From positions 1 to 64,000 of the forward strand of contig NZ_RCIZ01000009.1 of the NCBI RefSeq assembly GCF_003666685.1: a stretch of 64,000 nucleotides of DNA. Reading direction: 5' to 3'. This document shows positions 1 through 7,645 of the stretch, piece by piece. The stretch's first letter is position 1. Every line of letters begins with the position of its first letter. The notes beneath the pieces were generated by a model. It had not been told where the DNA came from. It worked only from the letters and a program-made list of their open reading frames with translations, and ran no database searches. Position numbers and translations under genes: made by a program. This DNA comes from Mesorhizobium sp. YM1C-6-2. Its GTDB lineage: Bacteria > Pseudomonadota > Alphaproteobacteria > Rhizobiales > Rhizobiaceae.

Positions 1-517
1 CGGCGGGCGGCCGATTGTCGTTCACCGCGTTAGTGCGCTCGTCGAATTGATCCCGCGCCGGCAAACGCGGCATTAGAGGGCTTCTCATTTCACCAACGCA
101 AATACGAGCGCGCGCGGGAGGGGATGTCAACGGCTGATGGAATCCGGCCCTGACCGGCGAAGCCGGCGCGAGCGGGAGAGATTGGGGCTCTGCAGCCGCG
201 CCGGCTCTGCGGGTAGCCATGTCGGACCACCAAGGCCATGGTAGGCCCGAAAACACGGCCGGGGCAATGTCGGAGAAAAAAGAGCCCGCCGTGCTGCTGA
301 CTTCCACACGGCGGGCAGCCACCACGTGTTCGCGTGCGTGGCGGCAATCAGCCATCAGGCGCGCGGCGGCAAGGGATTGTCAATCAGGGGCGACGTTGGG
401 GGAGGTAGCAGGCTGGCGACCCGACCACCTCTCGCCGCCAGCCCCGTCGCTAGGCCCCAATGGGTGGGGTAGCGCCAAAGCGACGCTAGCACGCATCGCG
501 CGGCAGCGTCGGGTTTT
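1..517. other. No recognisable gene
   Basis: Several overlapping open frames exist on both strands here, but they are arginine/proline-rich, mutually exclusive, lack clear ribosome-binding sites, and resemble no family I recognise. I treat the stretch as non-coding or as the edge of an accessory patch. The window begins inside it, so a gene lying to the left cannot be excluded. Confidence 0.4.
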
Positions 518-673
518 TTAATCGACGCGCTTGAACTGCTCGCTGCTAACGTCAGTGTCGCGGCCGCATCCACGACACAAAAACTCAGTATTAACCCGGA
601 GCCAGCCGATTGTCTTTTTTTCGACGCGCCCGCAATGCCGGCAAACCACACCGATCTCGCGTTCAGAGCCCAT
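518..673 (-). CDS. Small zinc-ribbon protein (51 aa)
   Basis: A 51-residue protein beginning MGSEREIG, with two CxxC knuckles (CRHC near residue 13 and CRGC near residue 34) that should bind one zinc ion, and a charged C-terminus. I chose the internal ATG at 673 because the residues upstream in the same frame look non-coding. Small zinc-ribbon proteins of this kind occur as orphan genes in rhizobial accessory DNA. Function is unknown; a nucleic-acid-binding or adaptor role is only an inference. It points the same way as the DUF982 gene upstream, 8 bases away, so the two could be cotranscribed. Confidence 0.55.
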   Translation of the reverse strand: MGSEREIGVVCRHCGRVEKKTIGWLRVNTEFLCRGCGRDTDVSSEQFKRVD

Positions 674-681
674 GGGTTCGG

Positions 682-948
682 TCACGGGTTTACCAGAATG
701 CCCACTTCGCGCGCAGCAGCTATGAAAGCGAGGCGCGCGGTTTCCGTTGACTGGTTGCCGGATTCGACATCGGAGCATGCGCGAAGCGCGGAACGGCGCT
801 TGTCAGTTCGCTTGCTCGGCCACCGCTTATGTAGAAACTCGCCACAGGCCCTGATGTCTGAAATCACAGTTTGTCCCCCAGCCGGGTCAGTAAAAACTGT
901 GACGGGTGGATCGAACCGTTGATCGTTTAGGTGGGGGGTCGAACGCAT
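682..948 (-). CDS. DUF982 family protein (88 aa)
   Basis: The product shows the DUF982 pattern: an N-terminal strand (FDPPVTVF), a helix ending in a WP motif (HKRWPSK), a middle A-x3-C segment, and a C-terminal AR-x-AFI-x-AA helix. DUF982 is a small family found almost only in Rhizobiales, often in multiple copies on plasmids and islands, with no established function. The start at 948 gives normal family length and has AAAGGA about 12 bases upstream; the open frame continues far upstream but that part is not family-like. It lies just upstream of the zinc-ribbon gene on the same strand. Confidence 0.75.
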   Translation of the reverse strand: MRSTPHLNDQRFDPPVTVFTDPAGGQTVISDIRACGEFLHKRWPSKRTDKRRSALRACSDVESGNQSTETARLAFIAAAREVGILVNP

Positions 949-1135
949 GGCAGCGGAAGATCCTTTCGAGGATCGAAAGTCACCGTAGCATGTTGTGGAG
1001 ATTTCCTCGCATGGTATTTGAGCCCTCGGACGAAGGAATTGCGCTTTGCCGGTTGGCTCCAAACTGCTAGGAGCGCTTATCCAGGGCGCGCTTTTACGGC
1101 CAGTTGGTCGGTCGTCCACCATAAAGGTAGCCGCC

Positions 1136-1219
1136 ATGACCCCGACGATTGCATTGATCCTGCTCGCGGGATGCGTCGTAGGCATAGCCCTGATTTTTTT
1201 CATGCTGTCATGGCTGTAA
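1136..1219 (+). CDS. Possible tiny single-span membrane protein (27 aa)
   Basis: A 27-codon frame with an AAAGGT element about 8 bases before the ATG. The peptide is almost entirely hydrophobic (MTPTIALILL... ending FFMLSWL) and would form one membrane helix. Such mini-proteins are commonly missed by gene finders. No homology can be claimed from sequence alone, and a frame this short can arise by chance, so this is a tentative call. The next small frame with a membrane helix begins 22 bases downstream on the same strand. Confidence 0.35.
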   Translation: MTPTIALILLAGCVVGIALIFFMLSWL

Positions 1220-1240
1220 GATGAAGCGCCTTCTGCCGAG

Positions 1241-1432
1241 ATGATCCGGCGGCGCCCAGGTACACCATTCGTGGACGAGTTAGAGAGGAGCAGGCACTTG
1301 TCTCAGCAATCGCATAGCCCCGCAGATAGTGAGCAAACGCTGGAGCGAGTCGTGACCATCATTGCCTGCGTTTTCTGCACCGCCGTCAGCGTGCTAATCG
1401 TGTGGCCCCTGGTAGGACACCTAATAAGGTAG
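1241..1432 (+). CDS. Hypothetical small membrane protein (63 aa)
   Basis: The first ~35 residues are polar and the C-terminal ~25 residues (VVTIIACVFC... WPLVGHLI) form one clear hydrophobic helix, giving a tail-anchored layout. The start is uncertain: the ATG at 1241 is preceded only by a short GAG, and a GTG at 1271 is also possible. I recognise no family. It follows the 27-aa membrane peptide on the same strand. Confidence 0.4.
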   Translation: MIRRRPGTPFVDELERSRHLSQQSHSPADSEQTLERVVTIIACVFCTAVSVLIVWPLVGHLIR

Positions 1433-1600
1433 TGGATGGCGCGGCTTGCGTGCCTGGCTTGCTAAAGAACGGTCGCGGGAGGATTAGGGGGGGCGGTGGA
1501 GGCCTCGCCCCGGAATCGAACGGATTAGCCTCCGATGCGAAGACCGAGCTTTGGTCGGACACTTGGGATGATGAACTCGTACGATCGTTGTAGCGATCGT

Positions 1601-2050
1601 TCATCTAGGAATCCCGAGCCTCGACCAAGCATCTCGAAAGTCTTTGTCTTCTCCCGCGTTACCTGGCGTGTAGTGTCGTCGAGGCAGCCAGTAGCCGCGT
1701 TCAGACTCAGGTTTGCCGCTCCTTGTTCCCGGGTCGCGTTGCATTCGATGCCTAATTTCATCGAGCGTAAAAATGTAACATGCGATGTCCGGCGTGCTCG
1801 CGTAAACAACTATTATCCACCAGGGCGTGACAAGCCGCTCGGGGTTAATTCCAAGGCTTGTATCCTGTGGTTTTCCTGCATGAGCCTTTACCTGAATCGG
1901 ATGGATTGTACGCTCATCATCAGATGACGCATAAAGATCCGCTCCCTTGGCGTTCCGCACAGTGGGCATAACGTTCCACCCTACGCGAGAAAGCTCTCTC
2001 GCTGTATGGTAGAGCCCAATATTTCCCGAGATTTGCCTTAAATTACTCAT
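1601..2050 (-). CDS. PD-(D/E)XK nuclease-like hypothetical protein (149 aa)
   Basis: The N-terminal half has the layout of a small restriction-endonuclease-like fold: a helix with G-x4-A-x2-L (residues 9-20), then a strand, GADLY (about residues 36-40, acidic residue D38) and IQVKAH (about 52-57), giving a D-x(n)-Q-x-K signature. Proteins of this pattern, often called group I intron endonuclease-like or plain hypothetical, are scattered in alphaproteobacterial accessory regions. The second half (WWIIVVYAS... YIFTLDEI) fits a further sheet/helix layer. No methylase, integrase or toxin partner lies nearby. Nuclease activity is inference from the motif only; it could equally be an inactive nucleic-acid-binding protein. 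Confidence 0.6.
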   Translation of the reverse strand: MSNLRQISGNIGLYHTARELSRVGWNVMPTVRNAKGADLYASSDDERTIHPIQVKAHAGKPQDTSLGINPERLVTPWWIIVVYASTPDIACYIFTLDEIRHRMQRDPGTRSGKPESERGYWLPRRHYTPGNAGEDKDFRDAWSRLGIPR

Positions 2051-2098
2051 TTTATCGCTACCAATCCCGCAGCCTCACGCCAGGGTTGCCCGCCTGCT

Positions 2099-2329
2099 TC
2101 ACGTCCGTCTGAGCGAAGATCGCAACTTAGCTACGGCAGCGCGTTTCGCCTCGTCGACGTACCGGTAGCGTTGCGCCAACTGCTTGCCCAGCACTGTTAC
2201 GGAATAGATGTCGTTGTTTCGATTGACATGAGTGTGCGTCCCGAGAGTGTGAATCTCCGCGACGACTTTGCCTTCGAAGCGACCATATCGCACAGGATCG
2301 TGCGTGCGACCGGACCAGATGATTTTCAT
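2099..2329 (-). CDS. Hypothetical protein (76 aa)
   Basis: Starts at MKIIWSGRT with GGGAGGG about 6 bases upstream, a strong ribosome-binding site that decides against the longer frame reaching 2380. The product is basic, rich in predicted strands in the first half (KVVAEIHTLG, IYSVTVLGK) with a lysine/arginine-rich helix at the end (VDEAKRAAVAKLRSSLRR). I recognise no family. Confidence 0.5.
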   Translation of the reverse strand: MKIIWSGRTHDPVRYGRFEGKVVAEIHTLGTHTHVNRNNDIYSVTVLGKQLAQRYRYVDEAKRAAVAKLRSSLRRT

Positions 2330-2399
2330 GACGCCCTCCCGACCTGAGGACAGCATGCCGCGCTCTTTGAACGCGGGCAAGTCGTGCCGCTTCTATGGA

Positions 2400-2583
2400 G
2401 GAGCAACAATAATACCTACCGCTTTACCGAAATAATGTCATAGTATTAAATCGTTAAATCGGTTCGTTATAGGGCGTATTAGCTTCAAATTAGGGTGTCA
2501 TAGATTCATATTTTCTGTCTTGCGAAGTTTCTAGACTCATAATACTGTCAACGCACGCCAAAGATGGCGGGTGCGTACATTTT
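2400..2583 (+). promoter_or_regulatory. AT-rich upstream region of the 2596 gene
   Basis: This ~180-bp stretch is strikingly AT-rich compared with its surroundings and lies just ahead of a small gene with a strong Shine-Dalgarno. It holds repeats of TGTCATAG (near 2436 and 2497) and several TATT/TAAT elements. No clean -35/-10 pair of standard spacing stands out, so I call it only a probable promoter/regulatory region. Confidence 0.3.
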
Positions 2584-2595
2584 ATGGAGGGAAAT

Positions 2596-2850
2596 ATGCT
2601 TGCAAGTTCACAGCAGGTGCCCGCCGCGCGGGTAGCGCCGGCCGCAATCTACAACACCGAGATCGAGGTTAACGAACCCAAGCCCATTCAAGTCGGCGAA
2701 CTCGCCACAATTCTCGTGGCCATCTACGGGCGCCGCGGCGACCGCCTCCTGTGCGGATATGACCGGGACGGAAAGTACATCAAGAAGTGGTTCCGCGAGA
2801 GCGAGCTTACCGGCATGGGCTTCGACGACGGCTACGAAGACGGCGAGTAG
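2596..2850 (+). CDS. Hypothetical acidic protein (84 aa)
   Basis: Start chosen at the ATG at 2596 because GGAGGG sits 5 bases upstream; the earlier in-frame ATG at 2584 overlaps that site. The product is acidic with a central strand-rich core (ELATILVAIYGRRGDRLL) and an Asp/Glu-rich tail ending DDGYEDGE. It looks like a small beta-barrel or antitoxin-like fold, but I recognise no family. A rho-independent terminator follows within 25 bases, so the gene is probably a single-gene transcript. Confidence 0.6.
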   Translation: MLASSQQVPAARVAPAAIYNTEIEVNEPKPIQVGELATILVAIYGRRGDRLLCGYDRDGKYIKKWFRESELTGMGFDDGYEDGE

Positions 2851-2874
2851 GCGCCGCCTCATTCGGAGAGAGAA

Positions 2875-2895
2875 GCCCGCTTCGGCGGGCTTTTT
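2875..2895 (+). terminator. Rho-independent terminator
   Basis: GCCCGC-TTCG-GCGGGC followed by TTTTT: a six-pair GC stem with a TTCG loop and a U tract, just after the 84-aa gene. Confidence 0.85.
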
Positions 2896-2968
2896 CTTGC
2901 TGGTTTGCTAATATGTCGGCGGCCGTCACCCACCGGCCCCCTAAAATTCGGCCGCTTACATTGCCCGT

Positions 2969-2995
2969 CCCGCCACCCTCCGGGGCGGGCTTTTT
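2969..2995 (+). terminator. Second terminator-like hairpin
   Basis: CCCGCC...GGCGGG followed by CTTTTT. It repeats the sequence context of the first terminator (GCGGGCTTTTTC) about 100 bases downstream with no clear gene in between. Confidence 0.6.
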
Positions 2996-3002
2996 CGTGC
3001 AT

Positions 3003-3033
3003 GCAACAAAAAAGCGGGCTGCTAGCCCGCTTT
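3003..3033 (-). terminator. Terminator for the 55-aa gene at 3209-3376
   Basis: A perfect 10-bp inverted repeat (AAAGCGGGCT / AGCCCGCTTT) with a 3-base loop. Read on the minus strand it is followed by TTTTTT, so it best serves the small minus-strand gene ending at 3209, and may also back up the plus-strand terminators. Confidence 0.65.
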
Positions 3034-3208
3034 CCTTCGTTCCCGAGACTTGCTTGGTGCCGGTTCCTTCATGGTCACCAAGCCGTCGACCGGTACAAAT
3101 AACCGCAACCGCTTTTGGGGGATCTCACGGGCTATCTGCCCAGACCTTCCCGCTCCATCACAGTGCGATGTTCGTTAGATAGGATATCATTGCGTTTGGA
3201 ACAAGGCG

Positions 3209-3376
3209 CTATTCCTCGATCCCAAGCCGAATGCGCTGGCCTGTTGCGAAGTTCTCGGCGAACTCCTGCGACTCGAACGACTGCCGGTACTGCTGCCCGT
3301 CTTCGATGATCGTGACCCACCACAGGCCGCCTGAGTATTCGACGGCAACGCTTTTGATGGGTGATTGATCGGTCAT
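3209..3376 (-). CDS. Hypothetical small protein (55 aa)
   Basis: A compact 55-residue frame beginning MTDQSPIKSV with GAGGGA directly before the ATG. The sequence has a plausible fold: two strands (SVAVEYSGG, LWWVTIIEDG), then a helix (ESQEFAENFATGQRIRLG). The balanced composition contrasts with the arginine-rich overlapping frames, and a minus-strand terminator follows downstream. I recognise no family. Confidence 0.55.
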   Translation of the reverse strand: MTDQSPIKSVAVEYSGGLWWVTIIEDGQQYRQSFESQEFAENFATGQRIRLGIEE

Positions 3377-3511
3377 TCCCTCGCGTTAGCACGGCTCTGC
3401 TCGGCCCGGCGATAAAATATGTGTGTTGCTCAAAAGCGGGGAGGGAAAGCGGGGAAGGGAAGCGCCGTTTTGGCGATTTCCCTTGCTTTACAAGGCGTTA
3501 GATGAGGTAGA

Positions 3512-3587
3512 TGGCTCCCTGAGCAGGACTCGAACCTGCGACCATTCGATTAACAGTCGAACGCTCTACCAGCTGAGCTATCAGGGA
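3512..3587 (-). tRNA. tRNA-Asn (GTT)
   Basis: The minus strand folds as a complete cloverleaf of 76 nt including encoded CCA: acceptor TCCCTGA, D-arm with AGCTCAGCTGGTAGAGC, anticodon loop CTGTTAA (anticodon GTT) and T-loop TTCGAGT. Its 3' end faces the sparse small-gene patch at 1-3.4 kb, the orientation expected if an island had used the tRNA 3' end as its integration site, but no repeated tRNA 3' segment is visible in the window. Confidence 0.95.
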
Positions 3588-3777
3588 ACAGGCTCGCGTG
3601 AACGCGGGCTGCTAATAGCACACCTTTTGCATTTGCAAAGGGGCGAAAGGAACTTTTTCGGCTGCTTCCTTTCGCGGCCTGCTCGCAATTTCAGCCAGAA
3701 CGCATCATATGGGCATTCCACATGTCCATGTAGGTCGCCGGGGTGCGACAACAAGCGATGGCGCGCAAATTATCCGT

Positions 3778-4077
3778 ATGACCGGAACGACCGAAAAAGA
3801 CAGCGACTGCAACGCTTTGCCCCGCCGCAGAATCCGCCTGTTCGGCCGCACCATGCCGCTGCCGCACTCGCGCCCGGTCCGGATGACGATCGGCACGCTG
3901 CTCGTCGTCTTCGGCATGTTCGGCTTCCTGCCCGTGCTGGGCTTCTGGATGATCCCGCTCGGCCTGCTGGTGCTTTCGCACGACCTGGCCTGGGTGCGGC
4001 GGCGTCGCCGCCGGCTGGAGGTCTGGTGGGAGAAAAGGCGGCGTCGCCGCAACGGCGCGAGCGGGAACGGCCGCTAG
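3778..4077 (+). CDS. Small inner-membrane protein (99 aa)
   Basis: Two closely spaced membrane helices (roughly MTIGTLLVVFGMFGFL and FWMIPLGLLVLSHDL) are followed by a strongly basic cytoplasmic tail (VRRRRRRLEVWWEKRRRRR). The pattern of phenylalanine/glycine, a short turn, then LGLLVLS-D resembles the PGPGW-like small transmembrane proteins common in Rhizobiales. No function is established. The start at 3778 (MTGTTEKDS) is chosen for size; the frame is open further upstream. Confidence 0.6.
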   Translation: MTGTTEKDSDCNALPRRRIRLFGRTMPLPHSRPVRMTIGTLLVVFGMFGFLPVLGFWMIPLGLLVLSHDLAWVRRRRRRLEVWWEKRRRRRNGASGNGR

Positions 4078-4085
4078 ATCGTCGT

Positions 4086-4721
4086 CTAGGCCGATTCGTC
4101 GCGTCCGGGCGCAAGTCGGCCGCCGCCGGCCAGCGCCGCGATCGAACGCTCGATGTTCCCACGGGCAGCAGCCTCGTAGCGCTGCCTGAAGGCTTCCGTG
4201 TGGAATATCAGGGGACGGGCGAGGAATTTCCTCAGCACCGCCGCACGGCCCGACCGCCATGCCTTGTCATCCACCCATGCGTATTCGCGCCTGACGGCCG
4301 CCTCGTAGGAATCGAATGTTCCTCTGGGGGCGCCGAGTATCGACAGGTCCATGTCGAGGAAGAAGGCGGCATCGCCGCGGGCGCCACGGCCGCGAAGGGC
4401 GGGCAGGGTGTGCGTGGCCGTGGCATCGATCATGGCGACGATTCGCGACAGCCGCGCGGGCGTGATGCGGGACGAGAGCCTTTCCACGGCGAGGGCGGCG
4501 CTTCTCGCCTCGTTGTCGCTGCGGCGGCTGTCATAGACCGCGTCGTGGAACCAGATCGCGGCCTCGACGGCCTCCGGGTCGGACAGTTCCGCCCGGTGCT
4601 CGTGCAGGAGCGCCAGCAGTGCTTCGATGTGGGCCATGCCGTGATAGTGACGGCCGGGCTGGTGGTAGAGTGCTGAAAGCTCGGTTTTCAGCGCCTCGCC
4701 GATCAAGGGTTCGTTTGCCAT
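4086..4721 (-). CDS. HD-domain metal-dependent phosphohydrolase-like protein
   Basis: 211 residues of the COG4339-type predicted HD hydrolase family. Visible metal-binding residues are H31 in YHGMAHIEAL, the HD pair at 59-60 (IWFHDAVYD) and D123 in FLDMDLSILG. Members are cytosolic; their physiological substrate is not known, though HD proteins usually cleave phosphate esters or nucleotides. The gene runs convergently toward the small membrane protein gene, 8 bases between stops, and is divergent from cysE. Confidence 0.8.
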   Translation of the reverse strand: MANEPLIGEALKTELSALYHQPGRHYHGMAHIEALLALLHEHRAELSDPEAVEAAIWFHDAVYDSRRSDNEARSAALAVERLSSRITPARLSRIVAMIDATATHTLPALRGRGARGDAAFFLDMDLSILGAPRGTFDSYEAAVRREYAWVDDKAWRSGRAAVLRKFLARPLIFHTEAFRQRYEAAARGNIERSIAALAGGGRLAPGRDESA

Positions 4722-4845
4722 CGTGCCTTGAATCCGGATGAACCAATTCCATTTGAAAGAGCACTAAGGAAAATTGAGTTCAACAGTGGTATCATCCGTT
4801 CTATAGGAACGGCCAATGCGCAGACAGGCAATGGGAGCAGACCCC

Positions 4846-5694
4846 ATGAACAAGCTGAACGTGGCCCGCGGCCCCAACCTCCAGCCGGTTGATCCGATCT
4901 GGACCGCCATCCGCGAAGAGGCGACGGAGGCGGTGGAGCGCGATCCGCTGCTCGCAGCCTTCCTCTACGCGACGATCCTCAACCAGGACAGCCTGGAGGA
5001 TGCCGTCATCCATCGCCTGGCCGAGCGGCTTGCGCACCAGGATCTCGGCGCCGACATCATCCGCCAGAGCTTCAACGCGATGCTGAAGGCCGATCCGGAA
5101 TGGAGCTCGATCGTCCGCGTCGACATCCAGGCCTATTACGACCGCGACCCGGCCTGCGACCGCTTCCTGATGCCGGTCCTCTATTTCAAGGGCTTCCATG
5201 CGGTGCAGACGCACCGCCTCGCGCACTGGCTCTACAAGGAGGGCCGCAAGGATTTCGCGCTCTACCTGCAGAGCCGCTCCTCGTCGGTCTTCCAGACCGA
5301 CATCAACCCGGCCGCGCAGATCGGCAAGGGCATCTTCATCGACCATGCGACCGGCCTTGTCGTCGGCGAGACGGCGGTGATCGAGGACGACGTCTCGATC
5401 CTGCACGGCGTGACGCTCGGCGGCACCGGCAAGGCCGGCGGCGACCGCCATCCGAAGATTCGCCACGGCGTGCTGATCGGCGCCGGCGCGAAGATCCTCG
5501 GCAACATCGAGATCGGCCATTGCGCCAAGATCGCGGCTGGTTCCGTGGTGCTGGCGCCTGTGCCGCACAACAAGACGGTGGCCGGTGTGCCGGCCCGCGT
5601 CGTCGGCGAAAGCGGCTGCGACCATCCGTCCCGCCAGATGGACCAGCTGCTGCCGTCGCAGGCGATGGACCACGTTGTAAGCTTCGATATCTGA
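4846..5694 (+). CDS. cysE: Serine O-acetyltransferase
   Basis: Catalyses L-serine + acetyl-CoA to O-acetylserine, the committed step of cysteine synthesis, in the cytosol. The N-terminal helical domain (residues ~15-130) is followed by left-handed beta-helix hexapeptide repeats with the family signature HGVTLGGTGK (around 187) and DRHPKIRHGVLIGAGAKI. The C-terminal tail ends in isoleucine (VVSFDI), as needed for docking into O-acetylserine sulfhydrylase. I prefer the ATG at 4846 (MNKLNV) because GGAGCAG lies ~10 bases upstream; an ATG at 4816 in the same frame is possible. The DUF3126 gene downstream is its usual neighbour in Rhizobiales. Confidence 0.95.
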   Translation: MNKLNVARGPNLQPVDPIWTAIREEATEAVERDPLLAAFLYATILNQDSLEDAVIHRLAERLAHQDLGADIIRQSFNAMLKADPEWSSIVRVDIQAYYDRDPACDRFLMPVLYFKGFHAVQTHRLAHWLYKEGRKDFALYLQSRSSSVFQTDINPAAQIGKGIFIDHATGLVVGETAVIEDDVSILHGVTLGGTGKAGGDRHPKIRHGVLIGAGAKILGNIEIGHCAKIAAGSVVLAPVPHNKTVAGVPARVVGESGCDHPSRQMDQLLPSQAMDHVVSFDI

Positions 5695-5873
5695 GGCGGC
5701 GGGCCGTCCAACTGCACATGCCGCATTCGTGATGGCATCGCGTCGAGCATAGCCCGGTCAGCCTTTACAGCGCAGGCTGCGCCGTGCCAGAAGCGCGTCC
5801 AATCAGAGAAGGCACGATCCACTGGAAGCCGCTCGCGCTTCGGATCATGCACCGATCCAACCGGAGAAGAATA

Positions 5874-6077
5874 TTGAAGCCGGAAGAAATCAGGAAGCTC
5901 AGCGCCTATTTCAAGCGCGTGTTCCAGAACCCCAACATGGACGTGAAGGCGCGCCCGCGTAAGGAAGATTCGGCCGAGGTCTATGTCGGCGACGAGTTCA
6001 TCGGCCTCGTCTACAAGGACGAAGAGGACGGCGATTACAATTTCTCGATGGCGATCCTCGACATCGACCTGAACTGA
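5874..6077 (+). CDS. DUF3126 family protein (67 aa)
   Basis: The product (LKPEEIRKLSAYFKRVF... VYVGDEFIGLVYKDEEDGD) matches DUF3126, a short alphaproteobacterial family of unknown function. The likely start is TTG at 5874, preceded by GGAGAAGA about 7 bases upstream; this gives the usual ~70-residue size, while the ATG at 5847 adds an atypical basic leader. It lies 180 bases after cysE on the same strand. The acidic, strand-rich sequence suggests a small cytosolic protein. Confidence 0.85.
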   Translation: MKPEEIRKLSAYFKRVFQNPNMDVKARPRKEDSAEVYVGDEFIGLVYKDEEDGDYNFSMAILDIDLN

Positions 6078-6107
6078 GGCGCCCCTTCGGTTCGACGGTG
6101 AAGTCCG

Positions 6108-6845
6108 TCAGCCGGCGGTCTTGAGCATAGAGGCCGCCTTGGCGCGAATCGCCGCGTCGAGCTTCTGCCAGTCGCCGAGCAGTTCTTTCGGGAAGCGATA
6201 GGACAGGCTTAGGTCGTTTCCGACATGGATGTCGCGCTCGCAGGGCGCGAGCGATTCCGCCGCACTCTCTCCGTCGAGGCAGCGCGCGACGAAGGTCTCG
6301 CCGTCGGGTCCGGCGGCGACAGCCAGCACCTCGTTCTGGTATCCCGACCTGCCGTCGAAAGCGTAGAGCGTCGTGCCGCCGGGACCTTCCGTTCCGGGGC
6401 GGACGAGCATGGATGCGTAGATCGGCTGGAGACGGCCGCTCATGTCGCGCGACATGATGCGTTCCTCGAAGGACAGGAAGAGGATCCTGCGCGAGTCCCC
6501 GGCATGATTGAAGTCGTCGCGGGCGGCGTCGCTGTAGCCATCGAGCCCGGGCCAGCGCAGATAGAGGTCGAGCCGCTCCGCCACGCCGTCGCGGCGCTGG
6601 CGGTCGAAGCGGACGGCGTTGGCCGGCGCCAGGATCACGTTGTTGCCGATGACAATCTCGTGGAGCGTGGTGTCGTCGGTGTGGCCGGCAAGCGCGATCG
6701 AGCGGCCGAACCATTTGCCGCCGACGCTGATGGCAAGCGACAGCAGGGCAAGCGCGGCGAAGACATAGAAGACCTTCATCACGAAGGAAGGTGAGATCGC
6801 GTGAGCGTTGCGCGGCTCGCCGGCCAGCGATGAGGCCTGTGTCAT
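6108..6845 (-). CDS. Membrane-anchored hypothetical protein (245 aa)
   Basis: A short N-terminus precedes one membrane helix (FYVFAALALLSLAISVGG, about residues 24-41), and the remaining ~200 residues should lie in the periplasm. The soluble part contains conserved-looking stretches (EIVIGNNVILAPANAVRF, DLYLRWPGLDGYS) and two cysteines (ARCLDGES, APCERDI) that could form a disulfide. It resembles a conserved Rhizobiales protein of unknown function. The start MTQASSL at 6845 is chosen over an upstream ATG at 6887 because the extra residues look non-coding. It is divergent from the carbonic anhydrase-like gene. Confidence 0.65.
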   Translation of the reverse strand: MTQASSLAGEPRNAHAISPSFVMKVFYVFAALALLSLAISVGGKWFGRSIALAGHTDDTTLHEIVIGNNVILAPANAVRFDRQRRDGVAERLDLYLRWPGLDGYSDAARDDFNHAGDSRRILFLSFEERIMSRDMSGRLQPIYASMLVRPGTEGPGGTTLYAFDGRSGYQNEVLAVAAGPDGETFVARCLDGESAAESLAPCERDIHVGNDLSLSYRFPKELLGDWQKLDAAIRAKAASMLKTAG

Positions 6846-6989
6846 GGAGATCTCTTCTGACGATCCCGGCCACTCTGGCGCGGTCATGGTAAACGGAAGG
6901 TAAAGGCGCCGCTGCATCTGCCCGCCGTCGACCTTGCACATGGCGTGCCGATCCTCTTAATCACTGCGAGGACAGACAGAGGAATGATG

Positions 6990-7520
6990 ATGCCGATCTA
7001 TGCCATTGACGGGATAGAACCCGTTTTCGCCGACCGCGCCAGCAACTGGATCGCGCCTGACGCCACTCTGATCGGCAGGATCAGCATCGGTCGCGACGTC
7101 TCGGTCTGGTTCGGTGCTGCGCTGCGCGGCGACAACGAGCTGATCGAGATCGGCGAAGGCACCAATGTGCAGGAGCATACGGTCATGCACACCGATCCCG
7201 GTTTTCCGCTGACGATAGGCCGGGGTTGCACGATCGGGCACCGCGCGCTGCTGCATGGCTGCAGCATCGGCGAGAACAGCCTGATCGGCATGGGCGCCAT
7301 CGTGCTGAACGGCGCGAGGATCGGCAGGAATTCGCTGGTCGGCGCCGATGCGCTGGTGACCGAGGGCAAGGAGTTTCCCGACAATTCGCTGATCATCGGT
7401 TCGCCGGCGAAGGTAGTGCGCGTGCTGGACGACGAAGCCGTGAATGGGCTGCGCTCGGCGGCCGAGCACTATGTGCGCAACGGCAAGCGGTTCATCAGCG
7501 GCCTGGCGCAGGTCGGCTGA
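6990..7520 (+). CDS. Gamma-carbonic anhydrase family protein
   Basis: 176 residues forming hexapeptide-repeat (left-handed beta-helix) turns, of the YrdA/PaaY/CaiE-like group. The three metal-binding histidines of the gamma class are in place: H63 in QEHTVMH, then H85 and H90 in GHRALLHGC. It may hydrate CO2 or act as a cytosolic acyl/thioester-related protein; the family includes many members without proven activity. Three ATGs in tandem (6984, 6987, 6990) follow GAGGA; the last has the best spacing. A GC hairpin follows the stop. Confidence 0.85.
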   Translation: MPIYAIDGIEPVFADRASNWIAPDATLIGRISIGRDVSVWFGAALRGDNELIEIGEGTNVQEHTVMHTDPGFPLTIGRGCTIGHRALLHGCSIGENSLIGMGAIVLNGARIGRNSLVGADALVTEGKEFPDNSLIIGSPAKVVRVLDDEAVNGLRSAAEHYVRNGKRFISGLAQVG

Positions 7521-7527
7521 AACGGCG

Positions 7528-7557
7528 GAGCCGGCCCCGGGGACAAGGGGCCGGCTC
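7528..7557 (+). terminator. GC hairpin after the carbonic anhydrase-like gene
   Basis: An 11-bp perfect inverted repeat (GAGCCGGCCCC / GGGGCCGGCTC, 8-base loop) seven bases past the stop. There is no U tract, so it may stabilise the mRNA 3' end rather than terminate alone. Confidence 0.45.
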
Positions 7558-7645
7558 CTGACCCGGTCGTTGGGGACGGGGAGGGTGGGGACTCGACCGG
7601 GTTTTCCCTGAAATCACACCCGTGGGCAGGACTTCTTCTCGTACG

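Noticed and set aside
3423-4676. 417-codon plus-strand frame
   Set aside because: It spans a tRNA in antisense and two better-supported genes in other frames.
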